DNA from: Anaerolineaceae bacterium
GTDB lineage: Bacteria > Chloroflexota > Anaerolineae > Anaerolineales > Anaerolineaceae
Assembly (NCBI GenBank): GCA_021107195.1
Contig: JAIOTF010000003.1
Span: 1-5,702 of the forward strand
Length of the DNA: 5,702 nt
Direction: 5' to 3'
Below the pieces are notes generated by a model. That model did no database searches and was not told the DNA's origin. It saw nothing but the letters and a program-made list of their open reading frames with translations. The translations under genes and the position numbers were made by a program. Below, in pieces: positions 1-5,565 of the stretch. The stretch's first letter is position 1, and every line of letters begins with the position of its first letter.

Positions 1-46
1 CCAGTTCGCACGCTATTTCGTTTAGCACTTCAGTGGTATATTCCAT
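1..46 (-). CDS. N-terminal fragment of an unidentified protein
   Basis: Read on the minus strand, an ATG at 46-44 opens a frame that stays open to the window edge, giving MEYTTEVLNEIACEL. A strong GGAGG Shine-Dalgarno motif (57-53) lies 6 nt upstream, which is the main support for a real start. Only 15 residues are visible, too few to name a family. The gene is divergent from the small plus-strand gene at 141, and a possible promoter for it lies at 112-83. Confidence 0.5.
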   Translation of the reverse strand, partial: MEYTTEVLNEIACEL

Positions 47-82
47 TTGGAACCTCCGGTGGATTTAGTTTTCACAGACCTT

Positions 83-112
83 ATCCTACCTGAGGTTCTT
101 TCTTTTTGACAA
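83..112 (-). promoter_or_regulatory. possible sigma-70-type promoter for the left-edge gene
   Basis: On the minus strand TTGTCA (112-107) is followed after 18 bp by TAGGAT (88-83). These match the -35 and -10 consensus at 5/6 and 4/6 positions. A transcript from here would have a leader of about 30 nt before the ATG at 46. The match is modest and could be chance; the position ahead of a well-supported start codon is the argument for it. Confidence 0.3.
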
Positions 113-140
113 CCTTTGCGTGCACACTCTGGAGACGCTC

Positions 141-332
141 ATGCCCCGTTCGTTTTCAGCGGATGCCGAGGCTTTTGCCCTTGAGCACCTCAAACCATAC
201 TATTTTGAAGTGCTGGTGTATCCGGGAGGGAGTGGGGTTGTAAATATTGAGCGCTTCAACATCGAAGACCCTTTTCTTGACACGTTAGCAGATTCCCGTT
301 TAATGTATGTGCAGGGGTTCAGTAATCCTTAA
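141..332 (+). CDS. small hypothetical protein, 63 aa
   Basis: I do not recognise this protein. The frame is open from a GTG at 120, but I chose the ATG at 141 because GGAGA (131-135) lies 5 nt upstream, giving 63 residues starting MPRSFSADAEAF. The sequence has no signal peptide or membrane segment. The first half has a helix-like stretch rich in Ala/Glu/Leu, and the middle (YYFEVLVYPGGSGVVNIERF, residues 20-39) looks like two beta strands around a Gly-rich turn. The product is acidic and probably cytosolic. A hairpin that could terminate it begins 28 nt after the stop. It is convergent with the MFS gene. It may be a genuine orphan gene, the remnant of a longer gene, or a chance frame; the ribosome site and following hairpin tilt me slightly towards a real gene. 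Confidence 0.4.
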   Translation: MPRSFSADAEAFALEHLKPYYFEVLVYPGGSGVVNIERFNIEDPFLDTLADSRLMYVQGFSNP

Positions 333-359
333 CCAGAAGCAGAACGCGTTAAAAAGATA

Positions 360-385
360 CTGTCGAGCTCATGAAAGCTCGACAG
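360..385. terminator. bidirectional intrinsic terminator between convergent genes
   Basis: A perfect 10-bp inverted repeat, CTGTCGAGCT (360-369) and AGCTCGACAG (376-385), encloses a 6-nt loop. Read on the minus strand it lies 21 nt past the MFS stop codon and is followed by TATCTTTTT, a reasonable U-tract. On the plus strand it lies 27 nt past the small gene's stop and is followed by CAGG and then only four Ts, so termination is likely stronger for the minus-strand operon. Confidence 0.75.
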
Positions 386-406
386 CAGGTTTTAAACACA
401 GCCAGA

Positions 407-1672
407 TCATCGTTCAACTTCGATCTCTTCCAGTTCCATCGTCTTCGTCTCCTGGGGGTTGGAGAACAGGATGATTGCGACAGGAACGAGCATTAACGAT
501 CCGGTGATGACCCAGAACCATTCCATTGTTGGGAATGCCTTGAGCAGCACTGCTGCCAGCGCTGGGCCAACCACATACGAGACGCGTGCTACAGTTGTTG
601 TCCAGCCCATGCAGGCTCCTCGCCGCTCGGTTGGAAACACTTCCGGCACGTATACCACGATCCAGGTATAGGTGAATGAAGTAAAAAAGCCACTCACTAC
701 CGCGGTGATAGGCAGGAAGATACCCTCAACAAAGCCCAACAAGGCCACAACCACCACCAGAATCAGACTGCCATAGATCATCGCTGGTTTCCGACCAATG
801 CGGTCCATGATCGAACCAGCGGCCACACCGCCGATCATGGCCATAATCAACGTACCCAGCAGCACCATGGACCATTGCGACAGGGTATAGCCCTTGATCG
901 TCATGAAGTAGTACCCGGCCCAATAGTACAGGAATTGGTAGACCAGCCAGGAAAGCCAGACGGAAGCGGAAATGGCAATATAGCGCAGGTCTTGCTTGTT
1001 GATCACGCCCACTCCAAAGAAATGGTTCTTGCGTGTCCCGGCGCGCCGTTCGCTCTGGATGATCTGGAAGCGCTTGGTTTCTTTCATAAAGAACCACATC
1101 ACCAGCAGCGGGAGCATGAAGATGAACATGATTCCGTACATCCATTTCCAGTTCAATCCCATTCTATCCATCAGCAAAGGCGGCAGCAGCGCCTGCAGCG
1201 GGATCAAGCCGATTACATACACGATGGACACGTATTTGGCCCGCTTTTTTGCCGGCGATTCTTCGCTGACGGGGATCGTCCACATATTCGACACCGTCGC
1301 AAACATGGCGATCGTGTAAGCTATCATGAAGAAGTGAATGGATGATGTGAAAAAGACCACTGCCAGTGAAGAAATCCCCATGAATAGGATCAGTACCAGT
1401 TGGGACCACTTCCGGCCGATGATGTCATTCAAACTATTCAGGAAAAAGATCAGAAAGGTGAAAGAGAGATAAGCTGCTTCCAGCCAGGAGAAATCGGAAG
1501 CGGTGATATTGTATTCCTCCAGGATGTAGGGGATGGCAGTGGTCTTGACTGTGGAAATATACTGGTCCATGATCGCGACAAATCCGGTGAAGATCATTAA
1601 ATAAATAAGATAAGAACGATTCCTGGTCTTGCTGGTTCCATTTGCCAGGGATTCTTCTGTTACCGTAGCCAT
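407..1672 (-). CDS. MFS transporter, 12 transmembrane helices
   Basis: A 421-residue inner-membrane secondary transporter of the major facilitator superfamily, most like the sugar-porter/metabolite:H+ symporter groups. About twelve hydrophobic helices can be traced: six from residue ~20 to ~197, a charged cytosolic loop of about 33 residues, and six from ~231 to ~404. Signature loops are visible: NDIIGRK (82-88) after helix 2, its second-half counterpart DRIGRKP (290-296) after helix 8, and PEVFPTERRG (343-352) after helix 10. An Asp in helix 1 (D36) is placed where proton-coupled symporters carry a coupling acid. The ATG at 1672 was chosen over longer readings because AAGGAG (1684-1679) sits 6 nt upstream and the frame before it runs through the end of the preceding gene without resembling a transporter. 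It lies 41 bp downstream of the transglutaminase-like gene, so the two are likely co-transcribed, and it ends before a strong hairpin. The substrate cannot be read from sequence; family assignment is secure. Confidence 0.93.
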   Translation of the reverse strand: MATVTEESLANGTSKTRNRSYLIYLMIFTGFVAIMDQYISTVKTTAIPYILEEYNITASDFSWLEAAYLSFTFLIFFLNSLNDIIGRKWSQLVLILFMGISSLAVVFFTSSIHFFMIAYTIAMFATVSNMWTIPVSEESPAKKRAKYVSIVYVIGLIPLQALLPPLLMDRMGLNWKWMYGIMFIFMLPLLVMWFFMKETKRFQIIQSERRAGTRKNHFFGVGVINKQDLRYIAISASVWLSWLVYQFLYYWAGYYFMTIKGYTLSQWSMVLLGTLIMAMIGGVAAGSIMDRIGRKPAMIYGSLILVVVVALLGFVEGIFLPITAVVSGFFTSFTYTWIVVYVPEVFPTERRGACMGWTTTVARVSYVVGPALAAVLLKAFPTMEWFWVITGSLMLVPVAIILFSNPQETKTMELEEIEVER

Positions 1673-1713
1673 GATTGACTCCTTATGAGGAAAAAAAGAA
1701 AATGACGATTGCT

Positions 1714-2643
1714 TCAGGATGCTTCGGCAGCTTTGGCGCGAGCAGCGGCATCGTAGGCCTGTGCTCCACCGGCTTCGGCCAACACCTGCTTGCCATGCGC
1801 AATTTGCTTCAGCACACTGATGTTGACCCGTTCCATTGAGGCGGGCGAGATACGGTGCAGCAGGCGCGAACCGGCTGCCAGACCCAGGGGCAGGGCTTCC
1901 AGGTGCATGATCGTGCCGGGTTTGGCAGTGAACCACACCCCCAGCGAATCCTCGCCAAATTGTGTAATGGGGATGCCGCCAGCTGCCTGACGCTCGGCTG
2001 TTGGGCCAACATGCGCCACCATCCAGCGGCCGTCGATGAAGGCTTCACCCTCGCCCTCGAACAGGAAATTGTCGAGCGAGTCGTACCATTTTTGTAACAG
2101 CGGATCGGCGTCAATGGTTGCTTCCCGCCAGGATTGGATCATATTGGTGGAGAAGATCTTGTAGCGCGCAGGGATGCCCGCTGCCCGGCACAAGGCAATG
2201 AACACGCCAATCAGTTCAAAACACGTGCCTGTGCCCATTCGCAGCGTTTCTTCCACGGCGAGGATTGGACGAATCTCCAGGGTGGTTTTTTCTTTAGCAA
2301 ACTGAAAGGCTGCCTGGGCAAATTCCAGGTCGGATTTTTGAAACGCACCCAGTTCATGGGCCAGCACCACGACCTCTGGTGCCCGGCAGTTGCAATAACG
2401 GGTCGGCCGCAGGTAACGCTTATTGGACTTCGTGATTTTCATTTCCGGGGCGTAAGACGGCAGTGTAAAACGTTTCACAGGGCGTTCGTAATGTTCCTCC
2501 GAGGGCTTTGTTTGCCGCAGCCGCTTGACTTCACTCAGGTTGCCCAGCAGGACAGCAGTGAGCGATATCACGCCTTGCAGGATCAATTTTGCGTACGTGC
2601 GTTTTCCGTTGATTTCAAGTCGGGCATCTTCAGATAAGCTCAT
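1714..2643 (-). CDS. transglutaminase-like superfamily protein with altered catalytic triad
   Basis: A 309-residue protein whose centre matches the transglutaminase-like (papain-fold) core: GTGTCFELIGVFIALCRAAG (137-156) continuing into IPARYK has the nucleophile position C141 at the start of a helix and the characteristic GIPAR strand. A second core block, GEAFIDGRWMVAHVGPT (199-215), matches the strand pair that normally carries the catalytic His and Asp. In the usual HxWxE...DGxWxxxD pattern the His aligns with E196 and the Asp with H211, so the triad is not canonical. An N-terminal region of about 85 residues has one short hydrophobic stretch (22-35), not a convincing signal peptide. The C-terminus is Ala-rich and charged. 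The start at 2643 follows AAAGGG by 5 nt; the frame continues upstream to a TTG at 2751 but without support. Bacterial relatives are usually amide or peptide hydrolases rather than cross-linking enzymes. It probably forms a two-gene unit with the MFS transporter. Fold assignment is good, activity unknown. Confidence 0.8.
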   Translation of the reverse strand: MSLSEDARLEINGKRTYAKLILQGVISLTAVLLGNLSEVKRLRQTKPSEEHYERPVKRFTLPSYAPEMKITKSNKRYLRPTRYCNCRAPEVVVLAHELGAFQKSDLEFAQAAFQFAKEKTTLEIRPILAVEETLRMGTGTCFELIGVFIALCRAAGIPARYKIFSTNMIQSWREATIDADPLLQKWYDSLDNFLFEGEGEAFIDGRWMVAHVGPTAERQAAGGIPITQFGEDSLGVWFTAKPGTIMHLEALPLGLAAGSRLLHRISPASMERVNISVLKQIAHGKQVLAEAGGAQAYDAAARAKAAEAS

Positions 2644-2927
2644 GGGTTCCCTTTCAGATAACGATAGTACACCCTGATGCAGATATATTGCGCTGCGTAC
2701 GGGTGGGAGGCGAAGCTGCTGAAATTGTGGAAACTGGGCTGGAGAGGACAAAGGATCAATAATAGCAGACGGAAAAATCAGATAGTATGCCAGGCCCAGA
2801 TTGTTGCGATTGTATCATATTTGGTTTTGGAAAAAACCTTCACGCATAGAGTGCAGGCAGGTGCACACTTCGGCGGCAGCGCATGCCATGCAGATGCATA
2901 TCATGCAGAGCAGTGTGCGGTGTTACT
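2644..2927 (-). other. intergenic region between GNAT and transglutaminase-like genes
   Basis: This 284-bp gap has no convincing gene. It may hold the promoter of the transglutaminase-MFS unit: on the minus strand there is TATGATACAAT (2819-2809), which contains two overlapping -10-like hexamers, but I find no good -35 at the right distance. Next to it is a 6-bp inverted repeat, GGTTTT/AAAACC (2823-2828 and 2833-2838), with a 4-nt loop. The part nearest the GNAT stop is self-complementary and listed separately. Because of its length I do not assume the GNAT gene is in the same transcript as the two genes after it. Confidence 0.5.
2863..2918. repeat. self-complementary stretch with internal ATGC-rich repeats
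   Basis: Outer arms GCACACT (2863-2869) and AGTGTGC (2912-2918) are perfectly complementary. They enclose CATGCAGA twice (2887-2894 and 2902-2909, 15 bp apart) and a small hairpin TGCAT-ATC-ATGCA (2895-2907). It begins 9 bp beyond the GNAT stop codon on the minus strand, so it may fold in the 3' untranslated end of that mRNA. No U-tract follows, so a classical intrinsic terminator is not supported. Confidence 0.4.
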
Positions 2928-3371
2928 TCAACTCAACCGCAGTTGATAAAGATTGGTCTCGTGCAGTTGGAAACCCAGTTTTTGATATAGTTGATTGGCC
3001 GCTACCCGTGCCGGGTTTGAAGTCAGGTGGATGGAATGCACGCCCAAGGCGCGGGCGTGCTCGATGCAGGCCTCGGTCAGCGCTTCGCCGATGCCTTTTC
3101 CACGATGCGCTTCATCCACCACCACATCTTCAATCCATGCCTTCAATCCGCTGGGCACGCGAAACACGCTCAGCGCCGCCATGCCGATGATGGTGTTGTC
3201 TGCTTGCCGGGCCAGGAAGAGTGTCGTTGTTGCGCCAGCTCCCAGCATTTCTTGCAATTCTTCTATATTGGGCGGGGGTGCAGACGTAAGCTGCGTCATC
3301 AGGCGCTGCATTGCAGACAGGATATCTTCGTTGGCTTGTCCGGCCTGTTTTATATGAATGGTTTCGTGCAT
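2928..3371 (-). CDS. GNAT-family N-acetyltransferase
   Basis: A 147-residue, single-domain cytosolic enzyme of the Gcn5-related N-acetyltransferase family, which transfers an acetyl group from acetyl-CoA to an amine of a small molecule or protein. The length is typical for a single GNAT domain. Motif A is clear: the strand WIEDVVVDEAHRGKGIGEAL (79-98), with RGKGIG (90-95) as the pyrophosphate-binding loop and the helix after it. Motif B follows as NPARVAANQLYQKLGF (119-134), containing the usual Asn near the start of the helix and the LYxKLGF ending. The first 40 residues include a helix-forming stretch and a short PPP segment. The ATG at 3371 is preceded by AGAGG (3382-3378) with a 6-nt spacer. 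It is divergent from the PadR operon, and a 62-bp palindromic element starts 20 bp upstream of its start codon. The substrate cannot be predicted; nothing nearby suggests a ribosomal or antibiotic target. Confidence 0.92.
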   Translation of the reverse strand: MHETIHIKQAGQANEDILSAMQRLMTQLTSAPPPNIEELQEMLGAGATTTLFLARQADNTIIGMAALSVFRVPSGLKAWIEDVVVDEAHRGKGIGEALTEACIEHARALGVHSIHLTSNPARVAANQLYQKLGFQLHETNLYQLRLS

Positions 3372-3391
3372 AGATTTCCTCTTTGCTTAAG

Positions 3392-3453
3392 TTGTAGTAA
3401 CCACTTTAGTGGTTAATTGGTGTTGGCAATGACGACTGAAGTCGTCACTACAA
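3392..3453. repeat. 62-bp compound palindrome: two inverted copies of a REP-like hairpin
   Basis: The left half is TTGTAG followed by the hairpin TAACCACT-TT-AGTGGTTA (3398-3415). The right half, read on the opposite strand, is TTGTAG followed by TGACGACT-TC-AGTCGTCA (3447-3430). The halves therefore form an inverted pair separated by 14 bp (3416-3429), with TTGTAGT/ACTACAA as the outermost arms. Comparing the stems, two of eight base pairs differ (A-T versus G-C and C-G versus G-C), and both differences keep pairing; one loop base also differs. This is the pattern expected of a REP/BIME-type mobile palindromic family under structural constraint. It sits in the leader or promoter region of the GNAT gene. 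No RAYT-type transposase gene is in the window. Confidence 0.8.
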
Positions 3454-3674
3454 TGGGGGTGCTTCCGTTGCCTGAGCTCGTACTTGTCCTTCATTGTGCC
3501 GAAAGGTAGTGGAGCTGAGGGCAATGAGAGACTTAAGGCCTCGCTTCGGTTTACCCATGCGGGTATGATATCGATCCCACAGGGACAGGTGCAAGCTCAG
3601 CCTGCGCTGCGGGGCTGCTCTCTATTCATTCTATTGTACTCGTTCCCTGATTGGCTGATTTATTCCCCACCGCC
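3454..3674. other. noncoding intergenic stretch with several small hairpins
   Basis: I find no supported gene here. The only open plus-strand frame (3484-3678) begins with TTG, has no Shine-Dalgarno motif and resembles no family I know. Local inverted repeats are present: TCATTGTGCC (3491-3500) with GGCAATGA (3520-3527), pairing as 8 bp with a 2-nt bulge, and TACCC-ATGC-GGGTA (3552-3565). I could not match it to a riboswitch or known RNA family by eye. It is probably old intergenic sequence, but a small RNA cannot be excluded. Confidence 0.4.
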
Positions 3675-3703
3675 TTGACAATTTCCCCGAATCTCAATAT
3701 ACT
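3675..3703 (+). promoter_or_regulatory. strong sigma-70-type promoter of the PadR operon
   Basis: TTGACA (3675-3680) is a perfect -35 hexamer and TATACT (3698-3703) a 5/6 match to the -10, separated by exactly 17 bp. The predicted transcription start, 6-8 nt after the -10, falls at about 3709-3711. That leaves only 7-9 nt before the first ATG at 3718, so the mRNA would be nearly leaderless. Confidence 0.85.
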
Positions 3704-3719
3704 CACTGAGTAAGTATAT
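3697..3719. promoter_or_regulatory. palindromic operator, probably for PadR autoregulation
   Basis: The arms ATATACTCACT (3697-3707) and AGTAAGTATAT (3709-3719) are inverted repeats matching at 10 of 11 positions around a central G (3708). The site covers the -10 hexamer, the likely transcription start and the first two bases of the first ATG. A dimeric winged-helix repressor bound here would block RNA polymerase. PadR-family repressors bind AT-rich dyads of this general kind and often repress their own genes, so the adjacent PadR gene is the natural candidate binder. Binding itself is inferred. Confidence 0.7.
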
Positions 3720-4305
3720 GATGATGATGATGACGCCAACTAAACCTGCCAGCAACCTCTCCCCCGAATATCCTTTACTGGGCCTCCTCGCGCAAAAACC
3801 GGCCCATGGTTATGAGCTGCACCAGCGGCTAATGCAGGATTTTGGACAAATCTGGTATATCAGTCTCAGTCAAACCTATAACATTCTCAAACGCCTGGAA
3901 AAGCAAGGCGCCATCGCCGGCGAAGATGAGCAGCAGGAAAATCGTCCCTCCCGGCGTTTTTTTCGCTTAACAGCAGAAGGCCGCCAGCGCTTTGAGGTCT
4001 GGCTGGACTCTACCGTAGGGTGCAGTACGCGTGCTATCCGCGTGGAATTTCTAACCCGCCTGGCCTTTGCAGAAAGCATTCACCCGGAATTGGTGCCCGG
4101 TCTCCTCGAACGTCAGATCGTTGAGATCCGGAGCGGCATCGGCCGTCTGGAAAGCGGGATGACAAAGCTGCCACCAGAGCAAGTCTATAATCGGCTGGCG
4201 CTGAAACTACGCGTGCGTCAATTGGCGCCCATGCTTGACTGGCTGACAGAATGTCAGGCGGCATGGCGTGAGGACGGCAATTTCAATAAAATTTTATCGC
4301 CCTGA
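3718..4305 (+). CDS. PadR-family transcriptional regulator
   Basis: A 195-residue DNA-binding protein (191 if translation starts at the last of five consecutive ATGs, 3718-3732). The N-terminal PadR winged helix spans about residues 16-97: PEYPLLGLLAQKPAHGYELH (16-35) is the diagnostic helix with the HGYEL motif; SLSQTYNILKRLEKQGAI (49-66) is the recognition helix; RRFFRLTAEGRQRFEVWL (79-96) is the wing and following helix. The remaining ~95 residues form a helical C-terminal domain of the longer PadR type, used for dimerisation and effector sensing. No Shine-Dalgarno motif precedes the ATGs, and the mapped promoter leaves almost no leader. The gene is followed after 34 bp by the substrate-binding protein, so it probably controls that ABC system and itself through the palindrome at 3697-3719. 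The ligand is unknown. PadR proteins classically sense phenolic acids or hydrophobic drugs, so a nutrient-uptake target is less usual. Confidence 0.92.
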   Translation: MMMMMTPTKPASNLSPEYPLLGLLAQKPAHGYELHQRLMQDFGQIWYISLSQTYNILKRLEKQGAIAGEDEQQENRPSRRFFRLTAEGRQRFEVWLDSTVGCSTRAIRVEFLTRLAFAESIHPELVPGLLERQIVEIRSGIGRLESGMTKLPPEQVYNRLALKLRVRQLAPMLDWLTECQAAWREDGNFNKILSP

Positions 4306-4339
4306 GTGCAGGGTTCATCCTTATTAATCGAGGTATATC

Positions 4340-5545
4340 ATGCCTAAAGACTTTACACGTATCATTTCATTTGCTTTGTTGGCCTCTGTCCTGATGGCCG
4401 CTGTCCTGATGGGAGCCTGCGCTCCTCAGACTCCAACCCACGTTGAGCCAGCAGTTGAGATCAGCCCGACCGCCGCGGCACAGCCTTCGGATTCCGCGCC
4501 GCAGGCGACTGTTGCAGAGCAGCCTGACCCAACTACCCCCGAACCAGCCGGTTTTACTGTGGTTGATGGTCTGGGGCGAGAGGTCAGATTTGAGACTGCT
4601 CCCCAGCGGATTGTATTGACTGGCAAGGCCTGGTTCCTGTTGGTGGATGCGCTTTATGCTTTCCCCGCATCCGATGATCGTTTGGTTGCGACAGGGGATG
4701 CCTTCCAGGGAACAATGGATTTCTTCTCGCTGGTGGATACCCAATTTGATGGAAAGGCACTGCTTGATCGGGATGCCAGCGCCGAAGAGATCGCTGCTTT
4801 GCAGCCGGATGTGGTTATGATGAAAAGTTATCTGGCTGAGAGCCAGGGCAAACCACTGGAAGAACTGGGAATCCCCGTAGTCTACCTTGACTTTGAGACT
4901 CCTGAGCAGTACCAGCGCGACTTGCAAACCATTGGCCTGATCTTCCAGAATGAAGCCCGTACACAGGAAATGATGTCTTATTTCCAAACAATGACGGACC
5001 AGGTGACCGACAAAACGGCCAATCTGAGTGATGCCGAGCGGCCTTCCGTATTGCTCGTGTATTATGATGTGCGTGATGGACAGGCCGCCGTACAGGTTCC
5101 TCCGCTTTCATGGATGCAGACCACGATGGTCGAGATGGCTGGCGGCCGGCCGGTCTGGAACGATATTGAACTCGGTAAGGGATGGACGAAGGTCAATTTT
5201 GAACAGATCGCTGTCTGGGATCCGGACAAAATCTTTGTGGTCGCATACAACATACCGGTCGAAGAAGCCCTTGATGCTTTGTATGGTGACCTGAATTGGC
5301 AGGCTCTTACGGCCCTCGAAACCGGCGAATTATATGCTTTCCCTGGCGATCATTTCAGTTGGGATCAGCCGGATACCCGTTGGGTACTTGGATTGAATTG
5401 GCTGGCTTCCAAGATCCAGCCCGACTTGTTTGCCGATGTCGATATGGAGGAACAGGTTTATCAATTCTATGCCACACTATACGGGTTTGACATTGAAGCA
5501 TTTAGTGACAATATCCTGCCGTTAATCTCAGGCGATTATCCTTAA
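4340..5545 (+). CDS. ABC transporter substrate-binding lipoprotein (iron-siderophore/heme/cobalamin class)
   Basis: A 401-residue extracytoplasmic binding protein that would deliver its ligand to an ABC importer. The N-terminus is a lipoprotein signal: basic start (K3, R7), hydrophobic core 8-24 and lipobox LMGAC with the lipidated Cys at 27. A Pro/Thr/Ala-rich linker (28-71) follows, typical of surface-tethered binding proteins. The ligand-binding part opens with FTVVDGLGREVRFETAPQRI (72-91), the family's hallmark first strand. It continues with ASAEEIAALQPDVVMM (146-161), the segment describing a bound-state lobe, a long linking helix (~188-225), and a second lobe including WDPDKIFVVAY (293-303). 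This is the PF01497/class III (BtuF/FhuD/FecB-like) architecture. GAGG (4330-4333) lies 6 nt before the ATG. The gene sits between PadR and a probable FecCD-type permease, forming one operon. Ligand choice between ferric siderophore, heme, free metal chelate or cobamide cannot be made from sequence. Confidence 0.9.
   Translation: MPKDFTRIISFALLASVLMAAVLMGACAPQTPTHVEPAVEISPTAAAQPSDSAPQATVAEQPDPTTPEPAGFTVVDGLGREVRFETAPQRIVLTGKAWFLLVDALYAFPASDDRLVATGDAFQGTMDFFSLVDTQFDGKALLDRDASAEEIAALQPDVVMMKSYLAESQGKPLEELGIPVVYLDFETPEQYQRDLQTIGLIFQNEARTQEMMSYFQTMTDQVTDKTANLSDAERPSVLLVYYDVRDGQAAVQVPPLSWMQTTMVEMAGGRPVWNDIELGKGWTKVNFEQIAVWDPDKIFVVAYNIPVEEALDALYGDLNWQALTALETGELYAFPGDHFSWDQPDTRWVLGLNWLASKIQPDLFADVDMEEQVYQFYATLYGFDIEAFSDNILPLISGDYP
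4386..4412 (+). repeat. short direct duplication inside the signal-peptide coding region
   Basis: CTGTCCTGATGG occurs at 4386-4397 and again at 4401-4412, a 15-bp period that is in frame. It encodes the two VLM blocks of the signal peptide's hydrophobic core (residues 17-19 and 22-24), directly before the lipobox. It probably arose by slippage or tandem duplication and lengthens the h-region by five residues. Confidence 0.6.
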
Positions 5546-5565
5546 ACCGGCAGAGAGAGCTTTCA

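Noticed and set aside
106..134. Plus-strand promoter with TTGACA at 106-111 for the small gene
   Set aside because: The -35 hexamer is perfect, but the sequence 16-18 bp downstream (around CTGGAG) has no -10 resemblance.
875..1345. Plus-strand open frames opposite the MFS gene
   Set aside because: The His-rich, low-quality products mirror the membrane-protein codons on the other strand; no ribosome site or domain supports them.
1673..1936. N-terminal extension of the MFS protein by 88 residues
   Set aside because: The extension overlaps the end of the transglutaminase-like gene in another frame, is low-complexity and unlike any transporter N-terminus, while the ATG at 1672 has AAGGAG six nt upstream.
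2134..2637. Long plus-strand open frame opposite the transglutaminase-like gene
   Set aside because: It is antisense to a gene with clear family motifs; its product is rich in Cys, His and Gln with no recognisable domain, as expected for a shadow frame.
2644..2751. Upstream TTG start for the transglutaminase-like protein
   Set aside because: It needs a rare start codon without a good ribosome site, and the added 36 residues resemble nothing. The ATG at 2643 has AAAGGG at proper spacing.
3392..3453. CRISPR repeat or intrinsic terminator at the compound palindrome
   Set aside because: There are only two inverted, non-identical copies with no spacers, and no T-run follows either hairpin, so neither explanation fits.
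3484..3678. 64-residue plus-strand open frame in the intergenic region
   Set aside because: It starts with TTG, has no ribosome site, resembles no family and runs into the -35 box of the PadR promoter.
4306..4339. Cobalamin riboswitch or Fur box before the substrate-binding gene
   Set aside because: The 34-bp gap is too short for a riboswitch and shows no 19-bp Fur-like dyad.
4367..4987. 206-residue minus-strand open frame opposite the substrate-binding protein
   Set aside because: The plus-strand reading has a signal peptide, lipobox and family motifs over the same bases, so this is an antisense shadow.
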